Part shown: piece after piece, positions 17,436-26,489 of the stretch | Numbering within the stretch: the first letter of the stretch is position 1 | Layout of the letters: the number at the start of each line of letters is the position of its first letter | Source: Nocardia tengchongensis | GTDB lineage: Bacteria; Actinomycetota; Actinomycetes; Mycobacteriales; Mycobacteriaceae | DNA length: 64,000 bases | Assembly (NCBI RefSeq): GCF_018362975.1 | Contig: NZ_CP074371.1 | Location: forward strand, 6,944,001 to 7,008,000 | Direction of reading: 5' to 3' | The notes under the pieces: generated by a model | The model's database searches: none | The model's input: the letters and a program-made list of their open reading frames with translations, nothing else | What the model was told of the DNA's origin: nothing | Program-made: the position numbers and the translations under genes

Positions 17436-18302
17436 ATGGTGGATGGGATGGTCACGGGCGAACTGACGGTGGGCGGGCGGGAGCGGACGGTTCTGATGCG
17501 GCCGCCCAGCGAAGCTGGTCGGCCGCTCGTGCTGGTGCTGCACGGCAATCAGTCGGGGGGTATGAAGCGTGAATGGCGGGACTGGACGACCTTTCGGACG
17601 AATGCCGACAGGTGGGGAATCGGGGTCGCGTTTCCGCAGGGGTGGTCGGGGTGCTGGGCCGATGGGCGTGGGGTGACGCTCGCTGATGAGGCGGGCTTGG
17701 ATGATGTGGCGTTTCTGCGCGCTGTGATCGAGTGGAGCGCCGAGCGCTATGGCACGGTGGCCGAGCATTCGATCGTGGCCGGAATCTCCAATGGCGCGTT
17801 CATGGCTCACCGTGCGGGGTTGGAGATCGGGGATCTGGTTCCGGTGTTCGCGGCGGTCGCCGGTGGACTGCCTGCCGATCTGGCGGGAGTGGAGCCGACC
17901 CACGCGGTCTCAGGCATCCTGATCAATGGCGACGGCGATCCGTGGGTGCCGATCGAGGGTGGGCACTCTCGCCATCGCGGGCCCGACGGTGAACTACGTG
18001 GCCGCACTTATGGTTTGGCCGACTCGGGGCAGCATTGGCGCGAGCTGAACGGCTGCACCGGAGCGGGTGAGACCATTCGCACCGACCAGTCCCAGCGCGA
18101 GTTGTCCGGCCCGGGCGTCGGCGGCACTCGCATCCTCGAATGGACGGTGTTCGGCGGCGGCCACACCTGGCCCGGCGTCGTGATACCCGCCGAGCATGCG
18201 GGTGTGCCGGGCGCGAACTCGACGATGGAATTCGATGGGGCCGAGGAGATTTGGCGGTTCGCGGAACCACTGCTCACCTCCCCCGAAGACCGCAAGCTCT
18301 GA
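17436..18302 (+). CDS. PHB-depolymerase-like alpha/beta hydrolase (LpqC-type esterase)
   Basis: A 288-residue protein of the polyhydroxybutyrate depolymerase/LpqC esterase family. Visible motifs are the oxyanion segment 'LVLVLHGNQSGG', the nucleophile 'GISNGAF' (GxSxG), the acid region 'INGDGDPWVPIEGG' and the catalytic histidine 'GGGHTWPG'. It has no signal peptide, so it may act in the cytoplasm. ATG 17436 follows GGAGGG. It is divergent from the MarR gene and followed 27 bp later by the PEBP gene on the same strand. Confidence 0.85.
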   Translation: MVDGMVTGELTVGGRERTVLMRPPSEAGRPLVLVLHGNQSGGMKREWRDWTTFRTNADRWGIGVAFPQGWSGCWADGRGVTLADEAGLDDVAFLRAVIEWSAERYGTVAEHSIVAGISNGAFMAHRAGLEIGDLVPVFAAVAGGLPADLAGVEPTHAVSGILINGDGDPWVPIEGGHSRHRGPDGELRGRTYGLADSGQHWRELNGCTGAGETIRTDQSQRELSGPGVGGTRILEWTVFGGGHTWPGVVIPAEHAGVPGANSTMEFDGAEEIWRFAEPLLTSPEDRKL

Positions 18303-18329
18303 AACCCACCAGCACACAGGGAGAACCGA

Positions 18330-18896
18330 ATGGCACTGCTCGGCAAGCTGCTGAAGAATCGGCGCGCGGGTGACGCGGGACTGGCCTGGAATCGGCCCGG
18401 ACTGGCTACCGCCACGGAAATCACTGTCACCAGTGCGGATTTCGCACACGAATCGACTTTGCCGGACGTCCATGCCGGGAAGCGGATCGGCGGCAAGGAC
18501 GAGTCCCCGGCGCTGACGTGGTCGAACCCGCCCGAGGACACCGCACAACTGCTTCTGGTCGTCGAAGACCCCGACGCCCCCGGCTCAGCGCCCTTCGTGC
18601 ATTGCCTCGCGCTGCTCGAACCGACGGTCACCGAATTGCCTCGCGGCGCACTGGGAAAGGCCACGGCACCGGCCGGAGTCCAACTGCTGCGTTCCGACTG
18701 GGGCCGCGGCTACATGGGCCCCTCCCCCATCAAGGGACACGGCCCGCACCGCTACGCGTTCCAGATCTTCGCGCTGACCGAACCCCTCACCGAGGTCGAG
18801 GGCAAGCCCGTTGATTCGGTCAAACCCAAGCAGGTACTGGCCGCCGCCCGAGCCCACGCCCGCGGCCGAATCGACGGCTTCTACGAGCGCGCCTGA
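18330..18896 (+). CDS. YbhB/YbcL (PEBP) family Raf-kinase-inhibitor-like protein
   Basis: A 188-residue phosphatidylethanolamine-binding-protein homolog with the family core 'ESPALTWSNPPEDTAQLLLV', 'VEDPDAPG', 'FVHCLAL', 'GPSPIKGHGPHRYAFQIFAL'. No signal peptide; the bacterial family's role is poorly defined. GGGAGAA precedes ATG 18330. It is close behind the esterase and probably cotranscribed. Confidence 0.92.
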   Translation: MALLGKLLKNRRAGDAGLAWNRPGLATATEITVTSADFAHESTLPDVHAGKRIGGKDESPALTWSNPPEDTAQLLLVVEDPDAPGSAPFVHCLALLEPTVTELPRGALGKATAPAGVQLLRSDWGRGYMGPSPIKGHGPHRYAFQIFALTEPLTEVEGKPVDSVKPKQVLAAARAHARGRIDGFYERA

Positions 18897-18934
18897 GGGA
18901 TCCGGTTGCGGCCGGTCACATCTCGCGTCTCGGT

Positions 18935-19345
18935 TCAGTGAGCTCCGGGCCACTGCGCCGTCGCAGGATGCACCTGCTGCGGCGCCGCGGTCGCGGACAT
19001 CGCGGGAACCGTCCGGCCCCCACCCGCGAGTGCTCCACCCGTCAACACCAAACCACCCACGAACAGTGCCGCACCGATCAACACGACATCGCCGGTGAGT
19101 TCGCCCGCACGCTCTCGGGTCGGCAGGGTGTCCTCACCGCGAGTGAAGTTCTGCCCGTCCCACCAACCCCACGAGCAGTCCTGCATCTTGGGGTTGTCCC
19201 GATTCGCCTGGCACGACCAACCCAGGTCATTCCTGTGTTGCGCGGAAGAATCGCGCAGATCGTGCTGAGTCATGTAGCCGAGACACATCATCACGGCCCC
19301 GACGACAGCGATGAGCAAACCGAAAATCCCCGCCGTAACCCTCAT
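18935..19345 (-). CDS. Two-TM membrane protein (hypothetical)
   Basis: A 136-residue protein with a membrane helix at about 3-23 ('IFGLLIAVVGAVMMCLGYM'), an extracytoplasmic-looking loop with two cysteines ('WSCQANRDNP', 'DCSWGWWDG'), a second helix at about 86-106 and a short Gly/Ala/Pro tail. ATG 19345 has GGGAGGGG at 7 bases. No family recognised. Confidence 0.75.
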   Translation of the reverse strand: MRVTAGIFGLLIAVVGAVMMCLGYMTQHDLRDSSAQHRNDLGWSCQANRDNPKMQDCSWGWWDGQNFTRGEDTLPTRERAGELTGDVVLIGAALFVGGLVLTGGALAGGGRTVPAMSATAAPQQVHPATAQWPGAH

Positions 19346-19494
19346 ATCCAAGCCCCTCCCGGCTGACAACGAAATCACGCACCGCCCGCCAGGCCGGAAT
19401 TCCTCGACCAACGAGTCAGCGCCGACATCGTAACGGCCACAACCGAACATCGCCGCCTTCAAAAACCGCGACGATGGGCCTGCTGCATCGACGT

Positions 19495-20166
19495 CTATTT
19501 ACCGAGGTCCTCGATGAGATCCAGCGCTGGGTACAGAACCGCGCGCAGTGGGCGGAGTCTCGACAGCGCCACGACGCGTTCGACGAGTGGGGCGACTCGG
19601 CGGATCAGTAGTCGGGTGCGTTCCTGGTCGGGGCTGCGGTCGTGGACCCAGAACAGGACGATGCCCATGTGGGCCAGCCACAACAGATTCGGCAGCTCGG
19701 CCATCAGCCGCTTGTCACCCTTGACGTCATGGCCGATGACCAGGTTGCGCATGATGGCGATGGATGATTCTCGGGCGGGGCGGCTTTCGTCGCTGAACGG
19801 ACTGAGCGGGCTGGTGGGCTCGGCGGCGCTGGCGAAGAACTTGCCGCCGAACTCGTGGTAGGGGGCGGCCACGTCGACGAAGGCCAGTTCCATCGTCTGC
19901 CATCGGGCGGCGAGCGAGTCACCGCGGACGGTCTGCTCGACCCGCTGTTCGTGCAGGGTCTGGATCAGCTGGTAGAAGCCCTGAACCAGGTGTTCCTTGG
20001 AAGCGAAGTAGTAGTAGGCGTTGCCGACGCTGACACCGGCTTCGCCCGCGATCGCGCGCATGGTGGTCTTCGTGTAGCCGTTCTGTTCGAACAGACGCAG
20101 GGCGGCGTCGATGATCTGCTGGCGAGTTTCCTCACCGCGCGCGGTCGCGGGCTCGGGGCGGGTCAT
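19495..20166 (-). CDS. TetR-family transcriptional regulator
   Basis: A 223-residue regulator with a standard TetR helix-turn-helix at about 12-58 ('IIDAALRLFEQNGYTKTTMR', 'VGNAYYYFASKEHLVQGFY'). The long helical C-terminal ligand domain has no clear subfamily. It lies 5 bp downstream of the membrane-protein gene, so both are one transcript starting beside two palindromes at 20591-20638. Autoregulation is the simple reading. Confidence 0.9.
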   Translation of the reverse strand: MTRPEPATARGEETRQQIIDAALRLFEQNGYTKTTMRAIAGEAGVSVGNAYYYFASKEHLVQGFYQLIQTLHEQRVEQTVRGDSLAARWQTMELAFVDVAAPYHEFGGKFFASAAEPTSPLSPFSDESRPARESSIAIMRNLVIGHDVKGDKRLMAELPNLLWLAHMGIVLFWVHDRSPDQERTRLLIRRVAPLVERVVALSRLRPLRAVLYPALDLIEDLGK

Positions 20167-20171
20167 GCGGC

Positions 20172-20570
20172 TCAGGCTAGTGCGGCCGTGGCGACCGGAA
20201 CGGGAGGGACCGGGTCCTGCTTCTCCTGGTGCCTGCTGCGTCGGATCTTGTTCAGGGCGATCAGGTTTGCGAAGTGCATGCCGCCGAGCACCAGCAGCAC
20301 CATGCCGAGTTTCGAGGCCAGTTCCTCGATCGCGGCGCGCCCGTCGACGACCGGTCCGCTGATGCGCAAGGCCAGCGCCACGAAGCCCGCGTTGACGAGC
20401 CAGAACCCGATGACCAGCAGATGATTCACGACTTCGGCGAGATCGCTGTCTCCGTTCATGACATCCACCAGAAACCGTGCGCCGGTGCGGTGCAGGGTGC
20501 GTGCCACCCAGAACGTGAGCGCCAAGCTGACGGTCACGTAGGTCGCGTATGTGGCAACAACGAGGTCCAT
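20172..20570 (-). CDS. Four-helix membrane protein (hypothetical)
   Basis: A 132-residue protein with about three to four hydrophobic helices (residues 5-25, 45-70, 85-105) and a basic tail. It is the first gene of a two-gene operon with the TetR regulator, and ATG 20570 follows AAGGAG. It could be the TetR target involved in efflux or envelope change; nothing in the sequence names a substrate. Confidence 0.8.
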   Translation of the reverse strand: MDLVVATYATYVTVSLALTFWVARTLHRTGARFLVDVMNGDSDLAEVVNHLLVIGFWLVNAGFVALALRISGPVVDGRAAIEELASKLGMVLLVLGGMHFANLIALNKIRRSRHQEKQDPVPPVPVATAALA

Positions 20571-20590
20571 TGTCCCAGCTCCTTCATTAT

Positions 20591-20638
20591 TTGAACGTGT
20601 TCAACTCTGAGGGTAAGCAGATTGTTGAACACGTTCAA
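20591..20638. promoter_or_regulatory. Two TTGAACnnGTTCAA palindromes, TetR operators
   Basis: TTGAACGTGTTCAA at 20591-20604 and TTGAACACGTTCAA at 20625-20638 are exact reverse complements, 34 bp apart, about three helical turns. They lie 21-68 bp upstream of the membrane-protein/TetR operon. This spacing suits two TetR dimers on one face of the DNA. Confidence 0.7.
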
Positions 20639-20756
20639 GTGTGAGCGTCGCTACACCCGTGGACCGGGTGGGTTCGATGATCGGCTACGACGTTGCCGCA
20701 GTGCCTGTTTCCGAGTGGAGGTCAGACGTGGTTCACGCCTGACCGGAACCAACTCG

Positions 20757-21959
20757 TCAGGGGAACAGCTTCACCGGGTTCACGATGTCGGCGACCAGGG
20801 TGAGGATCATGTACGCGCCGCCGAGAACCACCACGACGTAGGTGGCGGGCAACAGCTTCAGGTAGTCGACGGGAGCGCCGGCGGGCAGGCCCTTGCGGTT
20901 GCGGAACACGTTGCGGAGCTTCTCGTAGATGACCACTGCCATGTGGCCGCCGTCGAGGGGCAGCAGCGGGAGCAGGTTGAAGGCGCCGAGGAAGAAGTTC
21001 AGCGAGGCCAGGGTCAGGATGAACATCGACCAGAGGCCGTGCTCGGCGGTTTCGCCGCCGATCTTGGAGGCGCCGTAGACGGAGACCGGGGTTTCCGGGT
21101 CGCGGGTGCCGCCGGTGACGGCATGCCAGAGGTCGACGACCTTGGACGGCATCTGGGCCAGCGATTCGACGGTGCGGGCCGCGATCTGGCCGGTGAAAGC
21201 ACCCGCGGCGGGGATGGCAGAGAGGACGTTGTACTGGACCGGGCCGTAGAAGTCCTGGCCCACACCGACCTTGGCGACCGTCTTGGGAGTGCCGTTCTTC
21301 TCCGGGTAGACCACCGCCATCTTCGGGGTGACCGGAGCGGTCATGGTCTTGCCGTCGCGTTCGAAGGTGTAGGTGAAGGGGCCGGTCTGCTTCTCGGTCT
21401 CGGCGCGGAATTCCTTCCACGTCTTGATCGGAACGTCGTTGACCTTGGTGACCTTGTCGCCCTGCTGGAGGCCGGCCGACTGCGCGGGGCCGGTGCCGGT
21501 GCAGTCCAGCAGCTTCTGGTCGGCGGTCATGTCGGAGACGCAGCCCAGCTTGCCGAGCTGGGTTTCCGGCGGCTGGTCGAAACGCGGCAGGCCCCAGCCG
21601 ACGGCCAGGATCACGATGAGGATGTAGCCGATGAGGAAGTTCATCAGGATGCCGCCGGACATGACCAGCAGCCGCTTCCAGGTGGCCTGCCGGTACATGG
21701 CCCGGTCCAGATCCTCGGGTTCGAGCTCGTCGAGGGCGGTCATGCCCGCGATATCGCAGAAACCGCCCAGCGGCAGCGCCTTGAGACCGTATTCGGTCTC
21801 GCCGCGCCGCCACGAGAAGATCTTGGGCCCGAAACCGATGAAGTAGCGCCGCACCTTCATGCCGGTGGCTTGCGCGGTCCACATGTGACCGCATTCGTGC
21901 AGGGCGACCGAGGCCGTGATCCCGAGGGCGAACAGTGCGAAGCCGATCGCGTAGACCAT
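20757..21959 (-). CDS. rip1: Rip1/RseP-type site-2 intramembrane metalloprotease
   Basis: A 400-residue M50 protease. The zinc motif HECGH sits at 21-25 inside the first membrane helix. A PDZ domain lies at about 165-230 ('GPAQSAGLQQGDKVTKVNDV'), and the second metal motif 'LLPLDGGHM' in a late helix. In M. tuberculosis Rip1 cleaves anti-sigma factors and regulates envelope stress. It follows dxr by 24 bp, as in M. tuberculosis, but ispG, normally next, is 17.5 kb away here. Confidence 0.95.
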   Translation of the reverse strand: MVYAIGFALFALGITASVALHECGHMWTAQATGMKVRRYFIGFGPKIFSWRRGETEYGLKALPLGGFCDIAGMTALDELEPEDLDRAMYRQATWKRLLVMSGGILMNFLIGYILIVILAVGWGLPRFDQPPETQLGKLGCVSDMTADQKLLDCTGTGPAQSAGLQQGDKVTKVNDVPIKTWKEFRAETEKQTGPFTYTFERDGKTMTAPVTPKMAVVYPEKNGTPKTVAKVGVGQDFYGPVQYNVLSAIPAAGAFTGQIAARTVESLAQMPSKVVDLWHAVTGGTRDPETPVSVYGASKIGGETAEHGLWSMFILTLASLNFFLGAFNLLPLLPLDGGHMAVVIYEKLRNVFRNRKGLPAGAPVDYLKLLPATYVVVVLGGAYMILTLVADIVNPVKLFP

Positions 21960-21983
21960 CCGGTTACGAGCCCTCTCCTGCAG

Positions 21984-23123
21984 TCAGCCACGCACGATCG
22001 TGCGAGCGGTGTCACGCGCCCACGTATCGGCCGCGAGCACCTCGTCCAAGCTACCGGGTTCGGCGGCCCAGCGGTCGGCGGACTCCACGACGCGCGCAAC
22101 GGTTCGCACGATGTCCGGAAAACGGATGAGGCCGTCGAGGAAGGCCTGTACCGCGATCTCGTTGGCGGCGTTGTAGACCGCGGTCACGCAGCCACCCGCC
22201 TTACCCGCCTGCCGAGCCAGTTCGACGGCCGGGAATACCGCGTTGTCGACGGGCTCGAAAGTCCAGGTGGAGGCGGTGGAGAAGTCGCACGCGGCGGCCG
22301 CGCCCGGCACCCGGTCCGGCCAACCCAGCGCCAGCGCGATGGGCAGCTTCATGTCCGGCGGACTGGCCTGAGCCAGGGTCGAACCGTCCTTGAACGTGAC
22401 CATGGAGTGCACGATCGACTGCGGGTGCACGGTCACATCGATGTCGTCGTAGCCGATGCCGAACAGCAGGTGCGTCTCGATCAGCTCGAGGCCCTTGTTC
22501 ACCAGCGATGCCGAGTTGAGCGTGTTCATCGGACCCATGGACCAGGTCGGATGCGTCTTGGCCTCGGCCGGATTCACCGATTCCAGCATCTCGGTGGTCC
22601 AGCCGCGGAAGGGCCCGCCCGAGGCGGTGAGCACCAGCTTGGCCACCTCGTCGGCACGTCCGCCGCGCAGGCACTGGGCCAGCGCCGAATGCTCGGAGTC
22701 CACCGGCACGATCTGCCCCGGCTTGGCCGCCCGCGTCACCAGTGAGCCGCCCGCGACCAGAGACTCCTTGTTGGCCAGGGCCAGTCGCCGCCCCGACTCC
22801 AGGGTGGCCAGCGTGGGTTCCAGGCCGAGCGAGCCGACCAGCGCGTTGAGCACCACGTCCGCGTCGGTGCGCCGCACCAGTTCGGTCGCCGCGTCCGGAC
22901 CCGACAGCGCCACACCGAGTTCGGCGGCCGCGGCCTCGTCGGCGATCGCCACATTGGTGGTCCCGGTCGCCGCGATCTGGCGGGCCAGCAGGTCGGTGTT
23001 TCCACCGCGTGCCGCGAGACCCACCACTTCGAAGCGGTCGGGGTTGGCGGCGATCACCTCCAGTGCCTGCGTACCAATCGAACCGGTGCTGCCCAGCAGC
23101 AGAACTCTCACAACGTCGGACAC
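21984..23123 (-). CDS. dxr: 1-deoxy-D-xylulose 5-phosphate reductoisomerase
   Basis: A 379-residue NADPH enzyme making MEP from DXP, the committed step of the MEP pathway. Motifs are the NADPH loop 'LGSTGSIG' at 10-17, '[11 protein letters not shown]', the metal/substrate residues in 'PVDSEHSA', and 'TASGGPFR'. Length is normal. It is the first gene of the dxr-rip1 unit and is divergent from the small DUF2631 protein. Confidence 0.97.
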   Translation of the reverse strand: MSDVVRVLLLGSTGSIGTQALEVIAANPDRFEVVGLAARGGNTDLLARQIAATGTTNVAIADEAAAAELGVALSGPDAATELVRRTDADVVLNALVGSLGLEPTLATLESGRRLALANKESLVAGGSLVTRAAKPGQIVPVDSEHSALAQCLRGGRADEVAKLVLTASGGPFRGWTTEMLESVNPAEAKTHPTWSMGPMNTLNSASLVNKGLELIETHLLFGIGYDDIDVTVHPQSIVHSMVTFKDGSTLAQASPPDMKLPIALALGWPDRVPGAAAACDFSTASTWTFEPVDNAVFPAVELARQAGKAGGCVTAVYNAANEIAVQAFLDGLIRFPDIVRTVARVVESADRWAAEPGSLDEVLAADTWARDTARTIVRG

Positions 23124-23216
23124 GCGACTATTGTCCCCCGCCCCCTGGTCGCTACGACGCTGGGTCGTATGTCACGATATTGGCCAGCAATCGATTCGAG
23201 CCGTAAAGGAGCCACA

Positions 23217-23501
23217 GTGGCCGCCACGGAACTGGAACCCGCGCACCCCTCTGAGGTCGTCACCAAGGTCGACACCGCCGAGGTTCCGTCCGCCGCGTGG
23301 GGCTGGAGCGGCGAGTCCCGCCGTACCGCTCGCATCGCCGGCTGGGTCGTCGTCGTGATCCTGCTCGCGATGCTGTTCGAGAACCAGCAGGGCAGCTCGT
23401 CGGGTAGCGGCAATGTCGGCTACATCGCGCTGATCCTGTTCGCCGCCGGCACGGCGTTCATCCTGATCCGCGACTCCATCGTGTCGCGGCGCCCGCGCTA
23501 G
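23217..23501 (+). CDS. DUF2631 small membrane protein
   Basis: A 94-residue protein with a charged N-terminal tail and two hydrophobic helices ('WVVVVILLAMLF', 'ALILFAAGTAFILI') ending in a basic tail. It resembles the DUF2631 proteins found near dxr in mycobacteria. GTG 23217 follows AAAGGAG at 5 bases. Function unknown. Confidence 0.8.
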   Translation: MAATELEPAHPSEVVTKVDTAEVPSAAWGWSGESRRTARIAGWVVVVILLAMLFENQQGSSSGSGNVGYIALILFAAGTAFILIRDSIVSRRPR

Positions 23502-23519
23502 CGGTCCCGAGAAACAAAC

Positions 23520-23560
23520 AATTCGGGCCGGATCACCCCCAAGGAGATCCGGCCCGAATT
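23520..23560. terminator. Bidirectional hairpin terminator
   Basis: A perfect 15-bp stem (23520-23534 with 23546-23560) around an 11-base loop lies between the convergent DUF2631 gene and the 23674-24360 gene. AACA on one side and TGTT on the other extend the pairing. Confidence 0.8.
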
Positions 23561-23673
23561 CTGTTGTCCCGCAACGCCTCCTGCACAGGCATTGCGTTGC
23601 GCCGCAACCCGCACGCCCCGGGTCACGGCGCGGCCCGACCGTAGGTGGTCCTGGTCGGGCCGCGGCTCAGTGC

Positions 23674-24360
23674 CTAGCTGGCCGGGGTGGAGTCCGGCGC
23701 GGTCATGCGGTTGTAGAGGCCGATGCCGACGGCGATGGCCGCGGGCACACCGGTCAGCACCAGACCCGAGGCCGCACCCAGCGGGATGCCGATGGCCGCA
23801 CCGGCGACACAGCCCGCGATGCCGGTCGGCACCGACATGATCACGACACCGGCGATGGCACCGCCCGCAGCGCCCAGGGCGCAACCGGCGACACCGCCGA
23901 TGAGGGTGCCGAGCAGGGTGCCCATGGAGGTGGACAGACCGAACTGGTTGACCGCGGCCGACATGGCGGCGTCCTGGTCGGCCTGGCTGGCGACGTCGTG
24001 CAGGGCGGGAGCGGGCAGCGCGGGAGCGGGGAAGGCGGCGGCCGGGTCCAGGTTCGGGGTGAAGGTGGCGGTGTTGCCGTCGATCTGGGCGGCCACCGGG
24101 TGGGCCACGTCGCCGGTCACGAAGTTCAGCGGGAACGAGGTCACCACGGCACCGTCGGCGGCACGCACCTGGAACTGGCCGTTATCGGTGGTGAGCGAGC
24201 CCGCGTCGGTCTTCAGGACCACGGACGCGCCGTCGATCTCGGTGTCCCAGTGGATCCCCTCGGCGGGGGCCGCGGCGGGGGCGGCGTAGGCGGTGCCGGC
24301 GGAAACGCCGACGGCCGCGATGGCGAGGGCCGAGGTGGCGGCAAACTTCTTGAAACGCAT
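23674..24360 (-). CDS. Secreted/membrane protein with Gly-rich C-terminal helices (paralog 1)
   Basis: A 228-residue protein: signal peptide (cleavage near 'AGTAYA'), a beta-rich domain at about 35-110 ('IHWDTEIDGASVVLKTDAGS', 'LTTDNGQFQVR'), then two glycine/alanine-rich hydrophobic stretches (about 145-220, 'GTLLGTLIGGVAGCALGAAGG'). The design resembles membrane-inserting glycine-zipper proteins. The next minus-strand gene is a clear paralog. Function unknown; family seems typical of Nocardia-like genomes. Confidence 0.75.
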   Translation of the reverse strand: MRFKKFAATSALAIAAVGVSAGTAYAAPAAAPAEGIHWDTEIDGASVVLKTDAGSLTTDNGQFQVRAADGAVVTSFPLNFVTGDVAHPVAAQIDGNTATFTPNLDPAAAFPAPALPAPALHDVASQADQDAAMSAAVNQFGLSTSMGTLLGTLIGGVAGCALGAAGGAIAGVVIMSVPTGIAGCVAGAAIGIPLGAASGLVLTGVPAAIAVGIGLYNRMTAPDSTPAS

Positions 24361-24562
24361 TACTTTTCGTCGCTTTCTTCACTGGGCGCTTCCCTCTTGG
24401 GAGCGAGGTCCTCATCGAGCACCCGAGACAAGATAAGCCAGCAAATGTTGCCTATTTGTTGCCAAATCGTGGCGAAAACGGTCCGAAACGTATGTTTTGC
24501 GTAAATGCGGTATTTGCCGACCGTGTGTTCGGTGATCTAGGCAACTCTCCGCAATGCAAAAG

Positions 24563-24603
24563 GGCCCGCGTCACACCCCTTGGAGGGAGGGTGACCGCGG
24601 GCC
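24563..24603. terminator. Hairpin terminator downstream of paralog 2
   Basis: GGCCCGCG-TCAC on the left pairs with GTGA-CCGCGGGCC on the right around a short loop, just after the stop of the minus-strand gene 24622-25329. No strong U-run follows, as is common in high-GC actinobacteria. Confidence 0.6.
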
Positions 24604-24621
24604 GCTCTCGCGAATGACCGG

Positions 24622-25329
24622 CTACTGCTCGGCCGGGTTGTTGATGCGGTTGAGGAAGATGATGCCGACGATGATCGCGGCAGGCACACCGACCAGGATC
24701 AGGCCCGCGGCCGCACCCAGGGTGATGCCGGTGGCGGCGCCGGCGAGCGCGCCGGGGATCGACAGCACGCCGCCGCCGGCCAGGCCGCCGATCAGCAGGC
24801 CGAGGGTGCCGCCGATGACGGTGCCGATCAGGGTGCCGATGGCGGTGGCCAGGCCGAACTCGGTGGCCGCGGCCGAGACCGCGTCATCGAAGCTCTGCTG
24901 CTTGGCAGTGGTCACGTCGTGCAGCGGCAGGCTGGTCGGGCGCGCGGCGGCCGGGTCGGTGTTCGGCGTCAGGGTGGCGCGCAAGCCTTCGACGCTGGCC
25001 TGGATCGGGTAGTCGAGGTCCTCGACGGTGAACGACAGCGGGACCGCGGCGACCACGATGCCGTTGTCGTCGCGCACCTGGAGCTGACCGTTGTCGGTGG
25101 TCATCGAGCCCTTGTCGGTGTCGACGACGATGGCGTTGCCCTCGATCCGGGCGTTCCAGTGGATGGCGGGGGCGACCTGGCCGATGCCCTGGTTCACGCC
25201 GTCGATGAGCGAGGGCAGAACCGGGACGGGGGCCGGGGCGGGCGCGGGCTCGGCGTAGGCGACGCCGGCGGTGACGCCAAGGGCGGAGATGACCAGCGCG
25301 GAGGTGGCGGCAATTTTGCTGAACTGCAT
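24622..25329 (-). CDS. Secreted/membrane protein with Gly-rich C-terminal helices (paralog 2)
   Basis: A 235-residue protein with the layout of its neighbour: signal peptide ('ATSALVISALGVTAGVAYA'), beta domain with 'IHWNARIEGNAIVV' and 'MTTDNGQLQVRDDNG', and two glycine-zipper-like hydrophobic segments ('GTLIGTVIGGTLGLLIGG', 'ATGITLGAAAGLILVG'). A proline-rich linker after the signal is unique to this copy. ATG 25329 gives the matching signal peptide; upstream in-frame sequence is not similar to the paralog. Function unknown. Confidence 0.75.
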   Translation of the reverse strand: MQFSKIAATSALVISALGVTAGVAYAEPAPAPAPVPVLPSLIDGVNQGIGQVAPAIHWNARIEGNAIVVDTDKGSMTTDNGQLQVRDDNGIVVAAVPLSFTVEDLDYPIQASVEGLRATLTPNTDPAAARPTSLPLHDVTTAKQQSFDDAVSAAATEFGLATAIGTLIGTVIGGTLGLLIGGLAGGGVLSIPGALAGAATGITLGAAAGLILVGVPAAIIVGIIFLNRINNPAEQ

Positions 25330-25519
25330 GACTTCTGGCTTTCTGGCGGGCGGAACTTCCACCGGGTGGGCCCGGGAGAGCGGAAGGGACGCAGGTTCAA
25401 CCATCCTTGGGCGGGCGTCCAATAAGAATCTACTGAGAAGTAGCTATCAATGCCGCATTTGATAGCGGACATCACTCAGTGCCAGAATCAGTGACTCACA
25501 CCACTATTCGACTCCGCGC

Positions 25520-26448
25520 TCAGCGGCGGAAGCGCGCCCGCAACTGCGGATCGTTCTCCCACCACAACCCGGTCGACTCCGGCTCGACCTCCTCGACCGC
25601 ATCCAGCTCGGCATCCATCTCACCGGCCTTGCGCTTCTCGTCATCGGCGAAACGACGCATCACGACCAGCGAATAGATCAGACCCAGCAGATCCCCCAGC
25701 AGCCACAGAATGCCCGCGCCGATCGTCTGATCCAACCGCACATCCGGACCCCAAGTACGGCCCAGCGCACCGTAATACCCGGCCGCCACCAGCGGGCCCA
25801 GCCACAGCACGATCCCCAGAATGCCGTCCGCGAGCGACTCCCCCACCGTGATCAGCAGCGACAACCCCTGCGTGAAATGCCGCGGCACCGGATCGATCTG
25901 CAAACGCGAGTAGAAGTACACGAACCCGATGGCCACCACCAGGATTCGAGTGAACGCGTCGACCCCACCGTGCCGCAACACCGCCTCGAACCACGGCGAG
26001 AGGAACAACACCCACGGCAGCAACAGGATCAGCACCGAGGCCGTCGCCGGATGGGTGAGTATCCGGGCGACCTCACCGGAAAGCATGGCGTCCAGCGCTT
26101 CCGCCCCGCAGGGCCCAGCGCCGCACGCAACACCGTGAACGGCGCTCCGGCCGCGAGCGCGAACGGCACCACATAGAGCAGCAACAGCACCTGCAGCGCA
26201 CGCACCCAGAACAAGGTGTCGGAGTAGACCCCCGGCATCCCGATCCCGGAGTACAGCCACACCCCCAGCCCGGCGACGCCGAAGTACACGGCCCGGCTCA
26301 CCGGAAGCTGTTCCCCGCGGCGGCGGCCGATCAGGAAGCAGGCCAGGTACGCGACCCCCAGCAGCGCGGTGACCAGCAGCGTCGAGGTGTCCCACCGCCA
26401 TGCGCTCACCACGCTGCTCAGGTGCAGCGGTGTTTGGATCTGATCCAC
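25520..26448 (-). pseudogene. CtaG-like cytochrome c oxidase assembly membrane protein, one frameshift
   Basis: A ~309-residue polytopic protein of the CtaG/caa3 assembly-factor type. From GTG 26448 the frame reads 'ALLGVAYLACFLIGRRRGEQ' and 'RALQVLLLLYVVPFALAAGA', then breaks at about 26103. A neighbouring frame continues 'EVARILTHPATASVLILLLP' and 'FVYFYSRLQIDPVPRHFTQG' to 25520. Adding one G to a short run (GGGGCGG) restores a continuous protein. About eight membrane helices are visible. It is either a single-base loss in the organism or an assembly indel. Confidence 0.75.
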
Positions 26449-26489
26449 GGCACCAAGTATGCGCCGCCGCGCACCGGCGACCGCGGCGG

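Noticed and set aside
20622..22745. Very long plus-strand open frame opposite rip1 and dxr
   Set aside because: It is antisense to two well-conserved genes and has the Gly/Arg/His-rich character that GC-biased shadows show.
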